Positions 54,878 through 62,785 of a stretch of 64,000 nucleotides of DNA are shown here, piece after piece. Position 1 is the stretch's first letter, and every line of letters begins with the position of its first letter. Position numbers and translations under genes: made by a program. Origin of the DNA: Pseudomonas orientalis (GTDB lineage Bacteria > Pseudomonadota > Gammaproteobacteria > Pseudomonadales > Pseudomonadaceae); assembly GCF_001439815.1 (NCBI RefSeq), contig NZ_JYLM01000004.1, forward strand, positions 372,001 to 436,000. Direction: 5' to 3'. The notes below the pieces were generated by a model. That model saw nothing but the letters and a program-made list of their open reading frames with translations. It was not told the DNA's origin and made no database searches.

Positions 54878-55450
54878 ATGAAGATTTCACGCGGTTTTGC
54901 CCTTTCCTGCCTGTTGAGCCTGGCCGCCGGCCCGGTGTTCGCCGCGGGTTTCAGCCTTGGCGATGCAGCCAATGCCATTTCCGGCATGCAGGGTGGCAAC
55001 AACAAAGCCGCCGCCGCCGCGCCCACCTCGGAAACGGCCGACCTGCTGACGGCCCTGACCTCACAACTCAATATCACCCCCGAGCAAGCCGTCGGCGGCA
55101 CTGGCGCCATGCTGGGCCTGGCAAAGAACAAACTGAGCGGCGAGGACTTTTCGCAGCTGGGCAATAGCGTGCCAGGCCTGGATAAACTGTCGGGCAATAA
55201 CGCATTGAGCAGCCTTGGCGCCCTGAGCGGGATGCTTGGCCAGAACGGCGGCAGCAAGACCAGCGGCCTGGACGGCCTGCTGGGTAACGTGAAAAACACC
55301 AATGACTTGAACACCGCGTTCAGTGCCCTGGGCATGGACAGCGGCATGATCGGCCAGTTTGCCCCGGTGATCCTGCAATACCTGGGCGGGCAGGGCGCCG
55401 ACGGTTCAGTACTGAGCAAGCTGGCCCAGGCCTGGGGCACCGGCAGCTAA
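54878..55450 (+). CDS. DUF2780-like exported protein
   Basis: 190 residues from the ATG at 54878, with a signal peptide MKISRGFALSCLLSLAAGPV (cut near FAAG). The mature protein is rich in Gly, Ala, Leu and Ser, with a helical pattern GLDKLSGNNALSSLGALSGM and NITPEQAVGGTGAMLGLAKN, which I recall as DUF2780 (VcgC/VcgE-type). Function unknown; periplasmic. Converges on the YihG-like gene, whose stop overlaps its last bases. Confidence 0.7.
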   Translation: MKISRGFALSCLLSLAAGPVFAAGFSLGDAANAISGMQGGNNKAAAAAPTSETADLLTALTSQLNITPEQAVGGTGAMLGLAKNKLSGEDFSQLGNSVPGLDKLSGNNALSSLGALSGMLGQNGGSKTSGLDGLLGNVKNTNDLNTAFSALGMDSGMIGQFAPVILQYLGGQGADGSVLSKLAQAWGTGS

Positions 55451-56334
55451 GACGGCTGCGCGCCCAAGTGTTCAATGCGCGCATCTTTCTCCTTCCAGAG
55501 CTGGTTGACCCAGTTCTGGACGGTCTGGCGAAACGCCGGATCGTTCTCGTAATCCCCCTGCCACAACGCCGGGTCCAATTCACGGGTGCGGATATCCACG
55601 ATCACTTTCGGCACCGCGCCGCTGATTAAATCCCAGAAGCCTGGAATCCTGTGTTGCGGGTAGACCACGGTCACGTCGAGGATGGCGTCCAACTGCTCGC
55701 CCATCGCCGCCAACACAAAGGCCACGCCACCTGCTTTCGGTTTAAGCAGCCGGTTGAACGGTGAACCTTGCTGTGTACGTTTGGCCTCGCTGAACCGCGT
55801 GCCTTCCAGGTAATTGACCACCGTCACCGGCTGGCGCTTGAACAGCTCGCAGGCCTCTTTGGTGATCTTCAGGTCCTGCCCGGCCAGCTCCGGGTGTTTG
55901 GCCAGAAACGCTTTGGTGTAGCGCTTCATGAACGGGTAATCCAGCGCCCACCAGGCCAGGCCGAGGAACGGCACCCAGATCAACTCTTTTTTCAGGAAGA
56001 ATTTGAAGAATGGCGTACGCCGGTTCAGCGCCTGGATCAATGCGGGGATATCCACCCAGGACTGGTGGTTGCTGATGACCAGGTAAGAGGTGTCACCGCG
56101 CAGGTCCTCACCGCCGCGAATATCCCATTGAGTTGGAATACACACGGAAAAAATCAGCTTGTCGATCTCGGCCCAGGTCTCGGCGATCCACATCACCGCC
56201 CAGGACGCATAGTCACGCGAGCGGCCCGGTGCGACCAGCTTGAGCAGGGCGAACACCATCAAGGGACCGATCAGGATCAGCGTGTTGAGTAACAGCAGCA
56301 GTGTGACCAGACAGCCGGTGAGCAGGCGGCGCAT
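55447..56334 (-). CDS. yihG: YihG-like lysophospholipid acyltransferase
   Basis: 295 residues from the ATG at 56334 (MRRLLTGCLVTLLLLLNTLI). Inner-membrane PlsC-family acyltransferase with NHQSWVD (His90, Asp95) as the catalytic HX4D motif and YLEGTRFSEAK near 165-175 as the second motif. YihG in E. coli changes acyl chains of phospholipids. Convergent with the DUF2780-like gene, overlapping by 4 bp (55447-55450). Confidence 0.87.
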   Translation of the reverse strand: MRRLLTGCLVTLLLLLNTLILIGPLMVFALLKLVAPGRSRDYASWAVMWIAETWAEIDKLIFSVCIPTQWDIRGGEDLRGDTSYLVISNHQSWVDIPALIQALNRRTPFFKFFLKKELIWVPFLGLAWWALDYPFMKRYTKAFLAKHPELAGQDLKITKEACELFKRQPVTVVNYLEGTRFSEAKRTQQGSPFNRLLKPKAGGVAFVLAAMGEQLDAILDVTVVYPQHRIPGFWDLISGAVPKVIVDIRTRELDPALWQGDYENDPAFRQTVQNWVNQLWKEKDARIEHLGAQPS

Positions 56335-56505
56335 AAATAACTCTTGGAATCTTGTGGGCGGGCCATCATAAGCAAGCTGAGTCCAGAGGCCAAATCGCAG
56401 GTTGCCGTACGAATGTTTCACAATGTGCCAGTTATGCTCGCTCGTCCAACTAAGTACGGTGTATGCGGTCTAGAATCCGTCCACTTCTTTCGAGGAAATC
56501 ATGCC

Positions 56506-57021
56506 GTGAAATTGCTCCTTGCTGCGTTCGCCCTAGTTCTTCCCGTTGTGGCCGCTGTGCCTGCCATGGCTGCCGAACCGACCCTCTACGGCCGCTACGA
56601 ATACATCCAGTTGCCGGAAATCGGCCAGACCTTCAAGGCCAAGATGGACACCGGCGCGCTGACCGCCTCGCTGTCGGCCCGTGACATCGAGACTTTCACC
56701 CGTGACGGCGACGACTGGGTGCGCTTTCGTCTGGGCGGCAAGGACGCCGACAACAAAGTCTACGAACACAAGGTGTCACGCATCAGCAAGATCAAGAGCC
56801 GCGCCGACGAAGATGACGACAAGGACGAAGCCAGCGTGGCCAAGCGCCCGGTGATCGATCTGGAGATGTGCCTGGGCGATGTCAAGCGTACCGTGGAGGT
56901 CAACCTCACCGACCGCAGCAGCTTCAACTACCCGCTGCTGATCGGCGCCAAAGCCCTGCGTGAATTCGGTGCAGCGGTAAACCCGGCGCGTCGCTACACT
57001 GCCGACAAACCGGACTGCTGA
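56506..57021 (+). CDS. Retropepsin-like aspartic peptidase/ATP-dependent zinc protease-like protein (PF05618-type)
   Basis: 171 residues from a GTG at 56506 (VKLLLAAFALVLPVVAAVPA), which has GAGGA 9 bases upstream and gives a clean signal peptide. The mature core carries FKAKMDTGALTASLSARDI, where Asp48-Thr-Gly is the aspartic peptidase signature, and PLLIGAKALREFGAAVNP. The family was called ATP-dependent zinc protease and is now seen as pepsin-like. It ends 9 bp before creB, so it is likely co-transcribed with creBCD. Confidence 0.8.
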   Translation: MKLLLAAFALVLPVVAAVPAMAAEPTLYGRYEYIQLPEIGQTFKAKMDTGALTASLSARDIETFTRDGDDWVRFRLGGKDADNKVYEHKVSRISKIKSRADEDDDKDEASVAKRPVIDLEMCLGDVKRTVEVNLTDRSSFNYPLLIGAKALREFGAAVNPARRYTADKPDC

Positions 57022-57030
57022 CAGACCCCC

Positions 57031-57699
57031 ATGGCGCATATCCTGATTGTCGAAGACGAAGCGGCAATAGCCGACACGCTGATATTCGCCCTGCAAGGCG
57101 AGGGCTTTACCACCACCTGGCTGACGCTCGGCCAGGCGGCGCTGGAGCATCAGCGCCAGACCCCGGCCGACCTGATCATCCTCGACATCGGCCTGCCCGA
57201 TATCAGCGGCTTTGAAACCTGCAAGCAATTGCGCCGGTTCAGCGAAGTGCCGGTGATGTTCCTCAGTGCTCGCAATGGCGAGATCGACCGCGTGGTAGGG
57301 CTGGAAATCGGCGCCGACGATTATGTGGTCAAGCCGTTCAGCCCGCGTGAAGTGGCGGCCAGGGTGCGGGCGATTCTCAAGCGTGTCGGGCCGGGTGCGG
57401 CGCCTGCTGTGTTCCAGGTGGACCTGGAGCGCATGCTGATCCACTATCGCGGCCAGCCGCTCTGCCTGACGCGTCACGAATTGCGCCTGCTGCAAAGCCT
57501 GCTGGAGCAACCCGAACGGGTGTTCAGCCGCGAGCAATTGCTGGACGCGGTGGGCGTACCGGCCGACGCCGGTTACGCGCGCAATATCGACAGCCATATC
57601 AAAAGCCTGCGCAGCAAACTGCGTAGCGTGAAGGCGGACGCCGAGCCGATCCAGACCCATCGCGGCCTCGGCTACAGCTACAGCCCGAGCCACAGCTGA
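57031..57699 (+). CDS. creB: Two-component response regulator CreB
   Basis: 222 residues, MAHILIVEDEAAIADTLIFA. OmpR/PhoB family: receiver Asp52 (ILDIGLPD), then Lys in GADDYVVKPFS, and a winged-helix DNA-binding domain with GRPLCLTRHELRLLQSLLEQ-type start. CreBC controls beta-lactamase, biofilm and creD in Pseudomonas and Aeromonas. The stop overlaps the creC start (TGATG). Confidence 0.92.
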   Translation: MAHILIVEDEAAIADTLIFALQGEGFTTTWLTLGQAALEHQRQTPADLIILDIGLPDISGFETCKQLRRFSEVPVMFLSARNGEIDRVVGLEIGADDYVVKPFSPREVAARVRAILKRVGPGAAPAVFQVDLERMLIHYRGQPLCLTRHELRLLQSLLEQPERVFSREQLLDAVGVPADAGYARNIDSHIKSLRSKLRSVKADAEPIQTHRGLGYSYSPSHS

Positions 57700-59138
57700 T
57701 GCGCCTGGGGCTGCGGATTTTCCTGGTGTACGCGTTGTTCATCGGCCTGACCGGCTACTTCGTGCTCAACACGGTGATGAAGGAAATTCGCCCTGGCGTG
57801 CGCCAGTCCACCGAAGAAACCCTGGTGGACACCGCCAACCTGCTCGCCGAAATCCTGCGCAATGATGTGAAGCACGGCACCCTCGGCCAGAGCCATTGGC
57901 CACAGCTGCTCAAGGCTTACGGCAATCGCCAGCCCGGCGCGGTGATCTGGGGCCTGCCGAAAAACCAGGTCAACCACCGCATCTATGTGACCGACGCCAA
58001 CGGCACGGTTCTGCTCGACTCCAGCGGTGAAGCGGTGGGCCAGGACTATTCGAAATGGAACGACGTGTACCTTACCCTGCGCGGCGAGTACGGCGCGCGC
58101 TCCAGCCGCAGCGCGCCGGATGACCCCGCTTCGTCGGTGATGCACGTGGGCGCGCCGATTCGTGACGAGGGCCGGATTATCGGCGTGGTCACCGTGGCCA
58201 AGCCCAACAGCTCGTTGCAGCCCTACGTCGACCGCACCGAGCGCCGCCTGCTGTGGTATGGCGCCGGCCTGGTGATTCTCGGCCTGTTGCTCGGCGCATT
58301 GTTGTCGTGGTGGCTGAGCAATGCGCTGCGGCGGTTGACGGCCTATGCCGAGGCCGTCAGCGAAGGCCGTCGCGCCGAGTTGCCCCATTACCGGGGCGGC
58401 GAGCTCAAGCAGTTGTCCACCGCTGTCGAGCACATGCGCACACAGTTGGAGGGCAAGGCCTATGTCGAACATTACGTGCACACCCTGACCCACGAATTGA
58501 AAAGCCCGTTGGCGGCGATTCGTGGCGCGGCGGAGTTGTTGCAGGGCGATATGAGCCGTGAGCAGCAGCAGCGCTTTGTCGGCAATATCGACAGCGAAAG
58601 CGCGCGCCTTCAGCAGTTGATCGAGCGGTTGCTGAACCTGGCGCAGGTGGAGCAACGCCAGGGCCTGCAAGCGCAGTCGAGCATACCGTTGGCGGCCTTG
58701 GTCGAGGATGTTCTCAGTGCCCAGTGTGCCCGGATCGAAGGCGTCGGTTTGCAGGTCGAGCAGGCGATTGCCGCCGATGTGCAGGTGTTTGGCGAGCCGT
58801 TCCTGCTGCGCCAGGCCTTGGGCAACCTGCTGGACAATGCCCTGGATTTCACCCCGCCCGGAGGTGCGCTGCGGTTCAGCGCGCTGGTGCGGCACAACGA
58901 CGTTCACGTCAGCCTGTTCAACCAGGCCGAGCCGATCCCCGACTACGCCTTGCCGCGCCTGAGCGAGCGTTTCTATTCGCTGCCACGCCCGGCGAGCGGG
59001 CGCAAAAGCACCGGTCTGGGCCTGAACTTTGTCGAAGAGGTGATGAAATTGCACGGCGGCGCGTTGCAGGTCGGCAACGTAGCCGGTGGCGTGCAAGCGG
59101 TGCTGCATCTCCACACAGTCTCCACATTGCCCACATAA
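57699..59138 (+). CDS. creC: Two-component sensor kinase CreC
   Basis: 479 residues. Two membrane helices (about 7-25 and 187-208) flank a periplasmic sensor domain, then a HAMP segment (LSNALRRLTAYAEAVSEGRR) and a kinase core with His265 (HTLTHELKSPLAAIRGAAEL), the N box (LGNLLDNALDF) and the G box (GRKSTGLGLNFVEEV). Phosphorylates CreB. Its ATG overlaps creB. Confidence 0.92.
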   Translation: MRLGLRIFLVYALFIGLTGYFVLNTVMKEIRPGVRQSTEETLVDTANLLAEILRNDVKHGTLGQSHWPQLLKAYGNRQPGAVIWGLPKNQVNHRIYVTDANGTVLLDSSGEAVGQDYSKWNDVYLTLRGEYGARSSRSAPDDPASSVMHVGAPIRDEGRIIGVVTVAKPNSSLQPYVDRTERRLLWYGAGLVILGLLLGALLSWWLSNALRRLTAYAEAVSEGRRAELPHYRGGELKQLSTAVEHMRTQLEGKAYVEHYVHTLTHELKSPLAAIRGAAELLQGDMSREQQQRFVGNIDSESARLQQLIERLLNLAQVEQRQGLQAQSSIPLAALVEDVLSAQCARIEGVGLQVEQAIAADVQVFGEPFLLRQALGNLLDNALDFTPPGGALRFSALVRHNDVHVSLFNQAEPIPDYALPRLSERFYSLPRPASGRKSTGLGLNFVEEVMKLHGGALQVGNVAGGVQAVLHLHTVSTLPT

Positions 59139-59189
59139 AACCCCCACACAGGCTGCCCAGACTCTCCCCATCAAAACAGGGAGAGACCC

Positions 59190-60539
59190 ATGAACCGCAG
59201 CCTGCTTTTCAAACTTGGCGCGATTGCGCTGCTGATCCTGCTGTTGCTGATTCCATTGCTGATGATCAACGGCGTCATCAGTGACCGTCAGCAACTGCGC
59301 GACGGCGTACTGATGGACATTGCCCGCAGTTCCAGCTTCGCCCAGCGCCTCACCGGGCCGGTGCTGGTGGTGCCTTATCGCAAAACGGTGCGCGAGTGGA
59401 AGCTCAATGAAAAGCTCAACAAACGCTACGAAGAGACCCGTGAAGAGCGCGGCCGCCTGTATTTTCTGCCGGAGCGTTTTGAACTCGACGGCCAGGTGCA
59501 AACCGAACTGCGCGCTCGGGGCATTTACCAGGCGCGACTGTTCCATGCCGACAACCGCATCAGCGGGCGTTTCGAGTTGCCCGCGCAACTGGGCATCACG
59601 GAAAACTTCGCCGATTACCGCTTCGAGCCGGCATTTCTGGCGGTGGGTATCAGCGATATTCGCGGCATCGAAAACGCGCTGAAGCTGGAGCTGGGCGAAC
59701 AACGCCTGGAATTTTCGCCGGGCTCTCAAGTTGATTGGTTGGGGGAAGGCGTGCATGTGCTGCTGCCGGAGCAGGACAGCAAAAAGCCTGCTGCCGTGGA
59801 TTTCGCCTTCGACCTGCGCCTGCAGGGCACTGAACAACTGCAGGTGGTGCCGGTGGGCAAGACCAGCCAGGTGTCCCTAGCCTCCAACTGGCCGCACCCG
59901 AGTTTTATCGGCAACTTCCTGCCGACACAGCGGGCGGTCAGCGACAGGGGGTTCACTGCCAAGTGGCAGACCTCGTTTTTTGCCACCAACCTCGAACAGG
60001 CCCTGCAAACCTGCCTGGACCGTCAAGGCTGTGAGGATTTCAACAACCGCAGCTTCGGTGTGAACTTCATCGACCCGGTGGACCAGTACCTCAAGAGCGA
60101 CCGCGCGATCAAATACGCGCTGCTGTTCATCGCCCTGACCTTTGCCGGCTTCTTCCTGTTCGAAGTGCTCAAGAGCCTGGCGGTGCACCCGATTCAGTAC
60201 GCATTGGTGGGTGTTGCACTGGCGTTCTTCTACCTGCTGCTGCTGTCGTTGTCCGAGCATTTGGGGTTTGCCCTGGCTTACCTGATATCGGCCAGTGCCT
60301 GCGTGGTGCTGATTGGTTTCTACGTGTGCCATGTGCTGCGCAGCGTGGCCCACGGCCTGGGCTTTTCGGCGGGGCTGGCGGCGTTGTATGGCTTGTTGTA
60401 CGGGTTGCTGAGTGCCGAGGACTACGCGTTGCTGATGGGCTCGCTGTTGCTGTTCGGCCTGCTGGGCACGGTGATGGTGCTGACGCGCAAGCTGGATTGG
60501 TATGGGGTGGGCAAGCGCAAGGTGGAGGAGGGGCAATGA
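59190..60539 (+). CDS. creD: CreD inner-membrane protein
   Basis: 449 residues, MNRSLLFKLGAIALLILLLL. One N-terminal helix, a large periplasmic domain with GPVLVVPYRKTVREWK and REERGRLYFLPERFELDGQV, and a C-terminal block of about six membrane helices, the CreD arrangement. CreD expression is controlled by CreBC and it affects envelope integrity; biochemical function unknown. 51 bp after creC with GGGAGAG before the ATG. Confidence 0.92.
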   Translation: MNRSLLFKLGAIALLILLLLIPLLMINGVISDRQQLRDGVLMDIARSSSFAQRLTGPVLVVPYRKTVREWKLNEKLNKRYEETREERGRLYFLPERFELDGQVQTELRARGIYQARLFHADNRISGRFELPAQLGITENFADYRFEPAFLAVGISDIRGIENALKLELGEQRLEFSPGSQVDWLGEGVHVLLPEQDSKKPAAVDFAFDLRLQGTEQLQVVPVGKTSQVSLASNWPHPSFIGNFLPTQRAVSDRGFTAKWQTSFFATNLEQALQTCLDRQGCEDFNNRSFGVNFIDPVDQYLKSDRAIKYALLFIALTFAGFFLFEVLKSLAVHPIQYALVGVALAFFYLLLLSLSEHLGFALAYLISASACVVLIGFYVCHVLRSVAHGLGFSAGLAALYGLLYGLLSAEDYALLMGSLLLFGLLGTVMVLTRKLDWYGVGKRKVEEGQ

Positions 60540-60607
60540 TCGGGCTGCGCGAAGACCAGCAAATGAAGGTCAGGATGGTCACCTTCCTCATCAACGCCAC
60601 CGTCCAC

Positions 60608-60707
60608 TGTAGGAGCGAGCTTGCTCGCGAAAAATGCAAGGACGCCGCGTTTAAGCAAGTGCCCCGCGTTATCGTTGACGATTTTCGCGAGCAAGCTCGC
60701 TCCTACA
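60608..60707. repeat. REP pair (GTAGGAGCGAGCTTGCTCGC family)
   Basis: Inverted copies, 100 bp, between convergent creD and the glutathione S-transferase gene. Confidence 0.9.
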
Positions 60708-60716
60708 GGGGGGTCG

Positions 60717-61346
60717 TTAAATCGGCGGCTGGGTCTGCTGCATCGAAGGCCGCTGGCTGACCTCGGCGTACCAGGCGGCAAGCTCGGGATTGTCGATGCG
60801 CCATGGCAGGTCCGGGTGGCGAAAGTCGAGGTAGCCCAGGGCGCAGGCCACGCTGATGGCGGCGATGTCGAAGTGGCTGGTCAGTTCGGCGATGGCGTGC
60901 TGTTCCAGCTCGGCCAGTGCACGGCGCATCTTGTTGCGCTGCTCGTCCAGCCACTGGTCCCAGTGTTTCTCCACCGGGCGCATGGCGGTTTCGTAGCGCA
61001 CCAGCACGGCGGCGTCCATGATGCCGTCGGCCATCGAAGCCAGGGTCAGGCGGCGCCAGCGGGCCGAGCCGTCGCGGGGGATCAGCGGGTTGCCGACGTG
61101 CTGGTGGTCGAAGTAATCGAGGATCACCCGGCTGTCGTGCAGCACCGAACCGTCGGCCAGGCGCAGGGCCGGGATCTTGCCGACCGGGTTGCCTTGCACC
61201 ACCTCGGCGTCCGGGTTGACCGGGGTGGGCATGCACGCGTGCAGGGCCACACGGTCCTGCTGGCCGGTCTCGATCAACAGCACGCGGACTTTGCGTACGA
61301 AGGGCGAAGCGGGGTTGTGGAACAAGGTCATGCTGGGGGCGGACAT
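60717..61346 (-). CDS. Glutathione S-transferase family protein
   Basis: 209 residues from the ATG at 61346 (MSAPSMTLFHNPASPFVRKV), with AGAGGA 7 bases upstream; an ATG two codons earlier is too close to it. Thioredoxin-fold N-terminus with SPFVRKVRVLLIETG (Ser active-site type) and VGKIPALRLADGSVLHDSRV, which holds the cis-Pro and the Asp-Ser glutathione contact. The C-terminal half is all helical. Substrate unknown. Confidence 0.87.
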   Translation of the reverse strand: MSAPSMTLFHNPASPFVRKVRVLLIETGQQDRVALHACMPTPVNPDAEVVQGNPVGKIPALRLADGSVLHDSRVILDYFDHQHVGNPLIPRDGSARWRRLTLASMADGIMDAAVLVRYETAMRPVEKHWDQWLDEQRNKMRRALAELEQHAIAELTSHFDIAAISVACALGYLDFRHPDLPWRIDNPELAAWYAEVSQRPSMQQTQPPI

Positions 61347-61357
61347 GGGCATTCCTC

Positions 61358-61457
61358 TGTAGGAGCGAGCTTGCTCGCGAATGACGCCAACGATAACGCA
61401 GCTCACCTGGTTTAACGCGGTGCTCTCAGGTTTTTCGCGAGCAAGCTCGCTCCTACA
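61358..61457. repeat. REP pair (GTAGGAGCGAGCTTGCTCGC family) overlapping the end of a small gene
   Basis: Inverted copies, 100 bp. The right arm contains the TAG stop of the small membrane protein gene (61453-61455), and the left arm begins 12 bp from the start of the glutathione S-transferase gene. Confidence 0.9.
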
Positions 61458-61623
61458 GTAGTTTGTAGACGGCGATGGCCGCCGGTAGGCCCAACCCCAC
61501 CCAACTCAACGAATCCCACCACCCATCCCCCAGCAACGCCGCAAACAACCCGGCGGCGCTGAGCAGGCCGATCCCCAGCGGAATGCCGAACACCTTCCAG
61601 AAACTCGACTGCCGCGGCTTCAT
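61453..61623 (-). CDS. Small inner-membrane protein (56 aa)
   Basis: 56 residues, MKPRQSSFWKVFGIPLGIGL. Two hydrophobic segments (about 10-28 and 36-54) split by GDGWWDSL. The ATG overlaps the stop of the PepSY gene (ATGA), so it is coupled to it and probably works in the same membrane complex. The frame stops inside a REP element, so the last residues may be repeat-derived. Small proteins like this often accompany PepSY membrane proteins next to siderophore receptors. Confidence 0.75.
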   Translation of the reverse strand: MKPRQSSFWKVFGIPLGIGLLSAAGLFAALLGDGWWDSLSWVGLGLPAAIAVYKLL

Positions 61624-62723
61624 GCCTTGCCCGCCTTGCGCCGCACGATCCACAAGTAAATTCCGCTGACCAGTACGACGATGGTCAGCACATCCAGCAC
61701 CGCCCACAGGATCTTCATCGGCATGCCGCCGTAGTCACCGAAGTGCAGCGGCTGGGACATGCCCATGGCGTCCATGTACCACGGCCGTTCGGCGATGGCG
61801 GTGACGGCCAGGGTGCCGGCGTCGATCAATACCGGTGTGAGCAGATGGGACGTGAGGTGGGTACTGCCTTTCATGAACACGGCATAGTGATGCTCGCTGG
61901 AGAAGCGTGTGCCGGGGAAGGCGATAAAGTCCGGTTGCATGCCGGGCGCGACGCTGGCGGCGATGCTCAGCAAATCGCTTGCCGGCGCGCGCTGGGTCAG
62001 CGGCGGGGCATTTTTGTAGGGTTCGATCAGGGCGCTGAGGCTGTCCTGGCGCCAGGCGGCAATGATCAGGTCGGCACAGGCGCTGATCACACCGGTCACG
62101 CCCACCACCAGTGCCCAGGTCAGGGTGACCACGCCGATCAGGTTGTGCAGGTCGAGCCAGCGCAGGCGGGTGGATTTGTCCTGGCGCACGGTGGCGAACG
62201 TCAAGCGGCGCATGAACGGCAGGTACAGCACCGTGCCCGAGACAAGCGCCAGCACGAACAGCACGCCCATGAACGCGAGCAACAGCTTGCCGGGCAGTCC
62301 GGCGAACATGTCCACATGCAGGCGCAACAGGAACAGGGTAAGCCCGCCGTTGGCTGACGGCATCTCCACGGTTTCGCCGGTACGCGCATCGAGCATGAAG
62401 GTATGCGACGCATTCGGCTCGGTACCGGCCGTGGCGGCCATGATCGCGATCACACCGTTCTTGTCGTCCTCATCCCAGGCCAGGTACTGCATGGCCTCGC
62501 CGGGGCGATGGGCCTGCGCTTTGGCCACCAGCTGCTCCAGGTTGAGCTGCGGCGTATCGGCGGGCATCTGCGTGAGCTCGGGTTCGTTGCCCAGCAGATG
62601 ATCGATCTCATGGTGGAACACCAGCGGCAGGCCGGTGAGGGCGAGCAGCAGTAGAAATACGGTGCAGATCAGGCTGGTCCAGGTGTGGATGAAGGACCAG
62701 CGGCGGATGGTTTTGCTTTTCAT
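61620..62723 (-). CDS. PepSY-associated membrane protein
   Basis: 367 residues from the ATG at 62723 (MKSKTIRRWSFIHTWTSLIC). Four membrane helices with PepSY-like periplasmic parts; HTWTSLICTVFLLLLALTGL and LHNLIGVVTLTWALVVGVTG carry the paired His residues of PepSY_TM (DUF-type FecR-neighbour) ferric reductase-like proteins. It lies 62 bp downstream of a siderophore receptor and likely reduces or handles iron from the siderophore; that function is inferred from the family. Confidence 0.83.
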   Translation of the reverse strand: MKSKTIRRWSFIHTWTSLICTVFLLLLALTGLPLVFHHEIDHLLGNEPELTQMPADTPQLNLEQLVAKAQAHRPGEAMQYLAWDEDDKNGVIAIMAATAGTEPNASHTFMLDARTGETVEMPSANGGLTLFLLRLHVDMFAGLPGKLLLAFMGVLFVLALVSGTVLYLPFMRRLTFATVRQDKSTRLRWLDLHNLIGVVTLTWALVVGVTGVISACADLIIAAWRQDSLSALIEPYKNAPPLTQRAPASDLLSIAASVAPGMQPDFIAFPGTRFSSEHHYAVFMKGSTHLTSHLLTPVLIDAGTLAVTAIAERPWYMDAMGMSQPLHFGDYGGMPMKILWAVLDVLTIVVLVSGIYLWIVRRKAGKA

Positions 62724-62785
62724 TTTCTCGCCTTCAGACACACCCAAGCCGTCCTTGTGGACGGCCCGGTTGTTAACTCAGCCGA

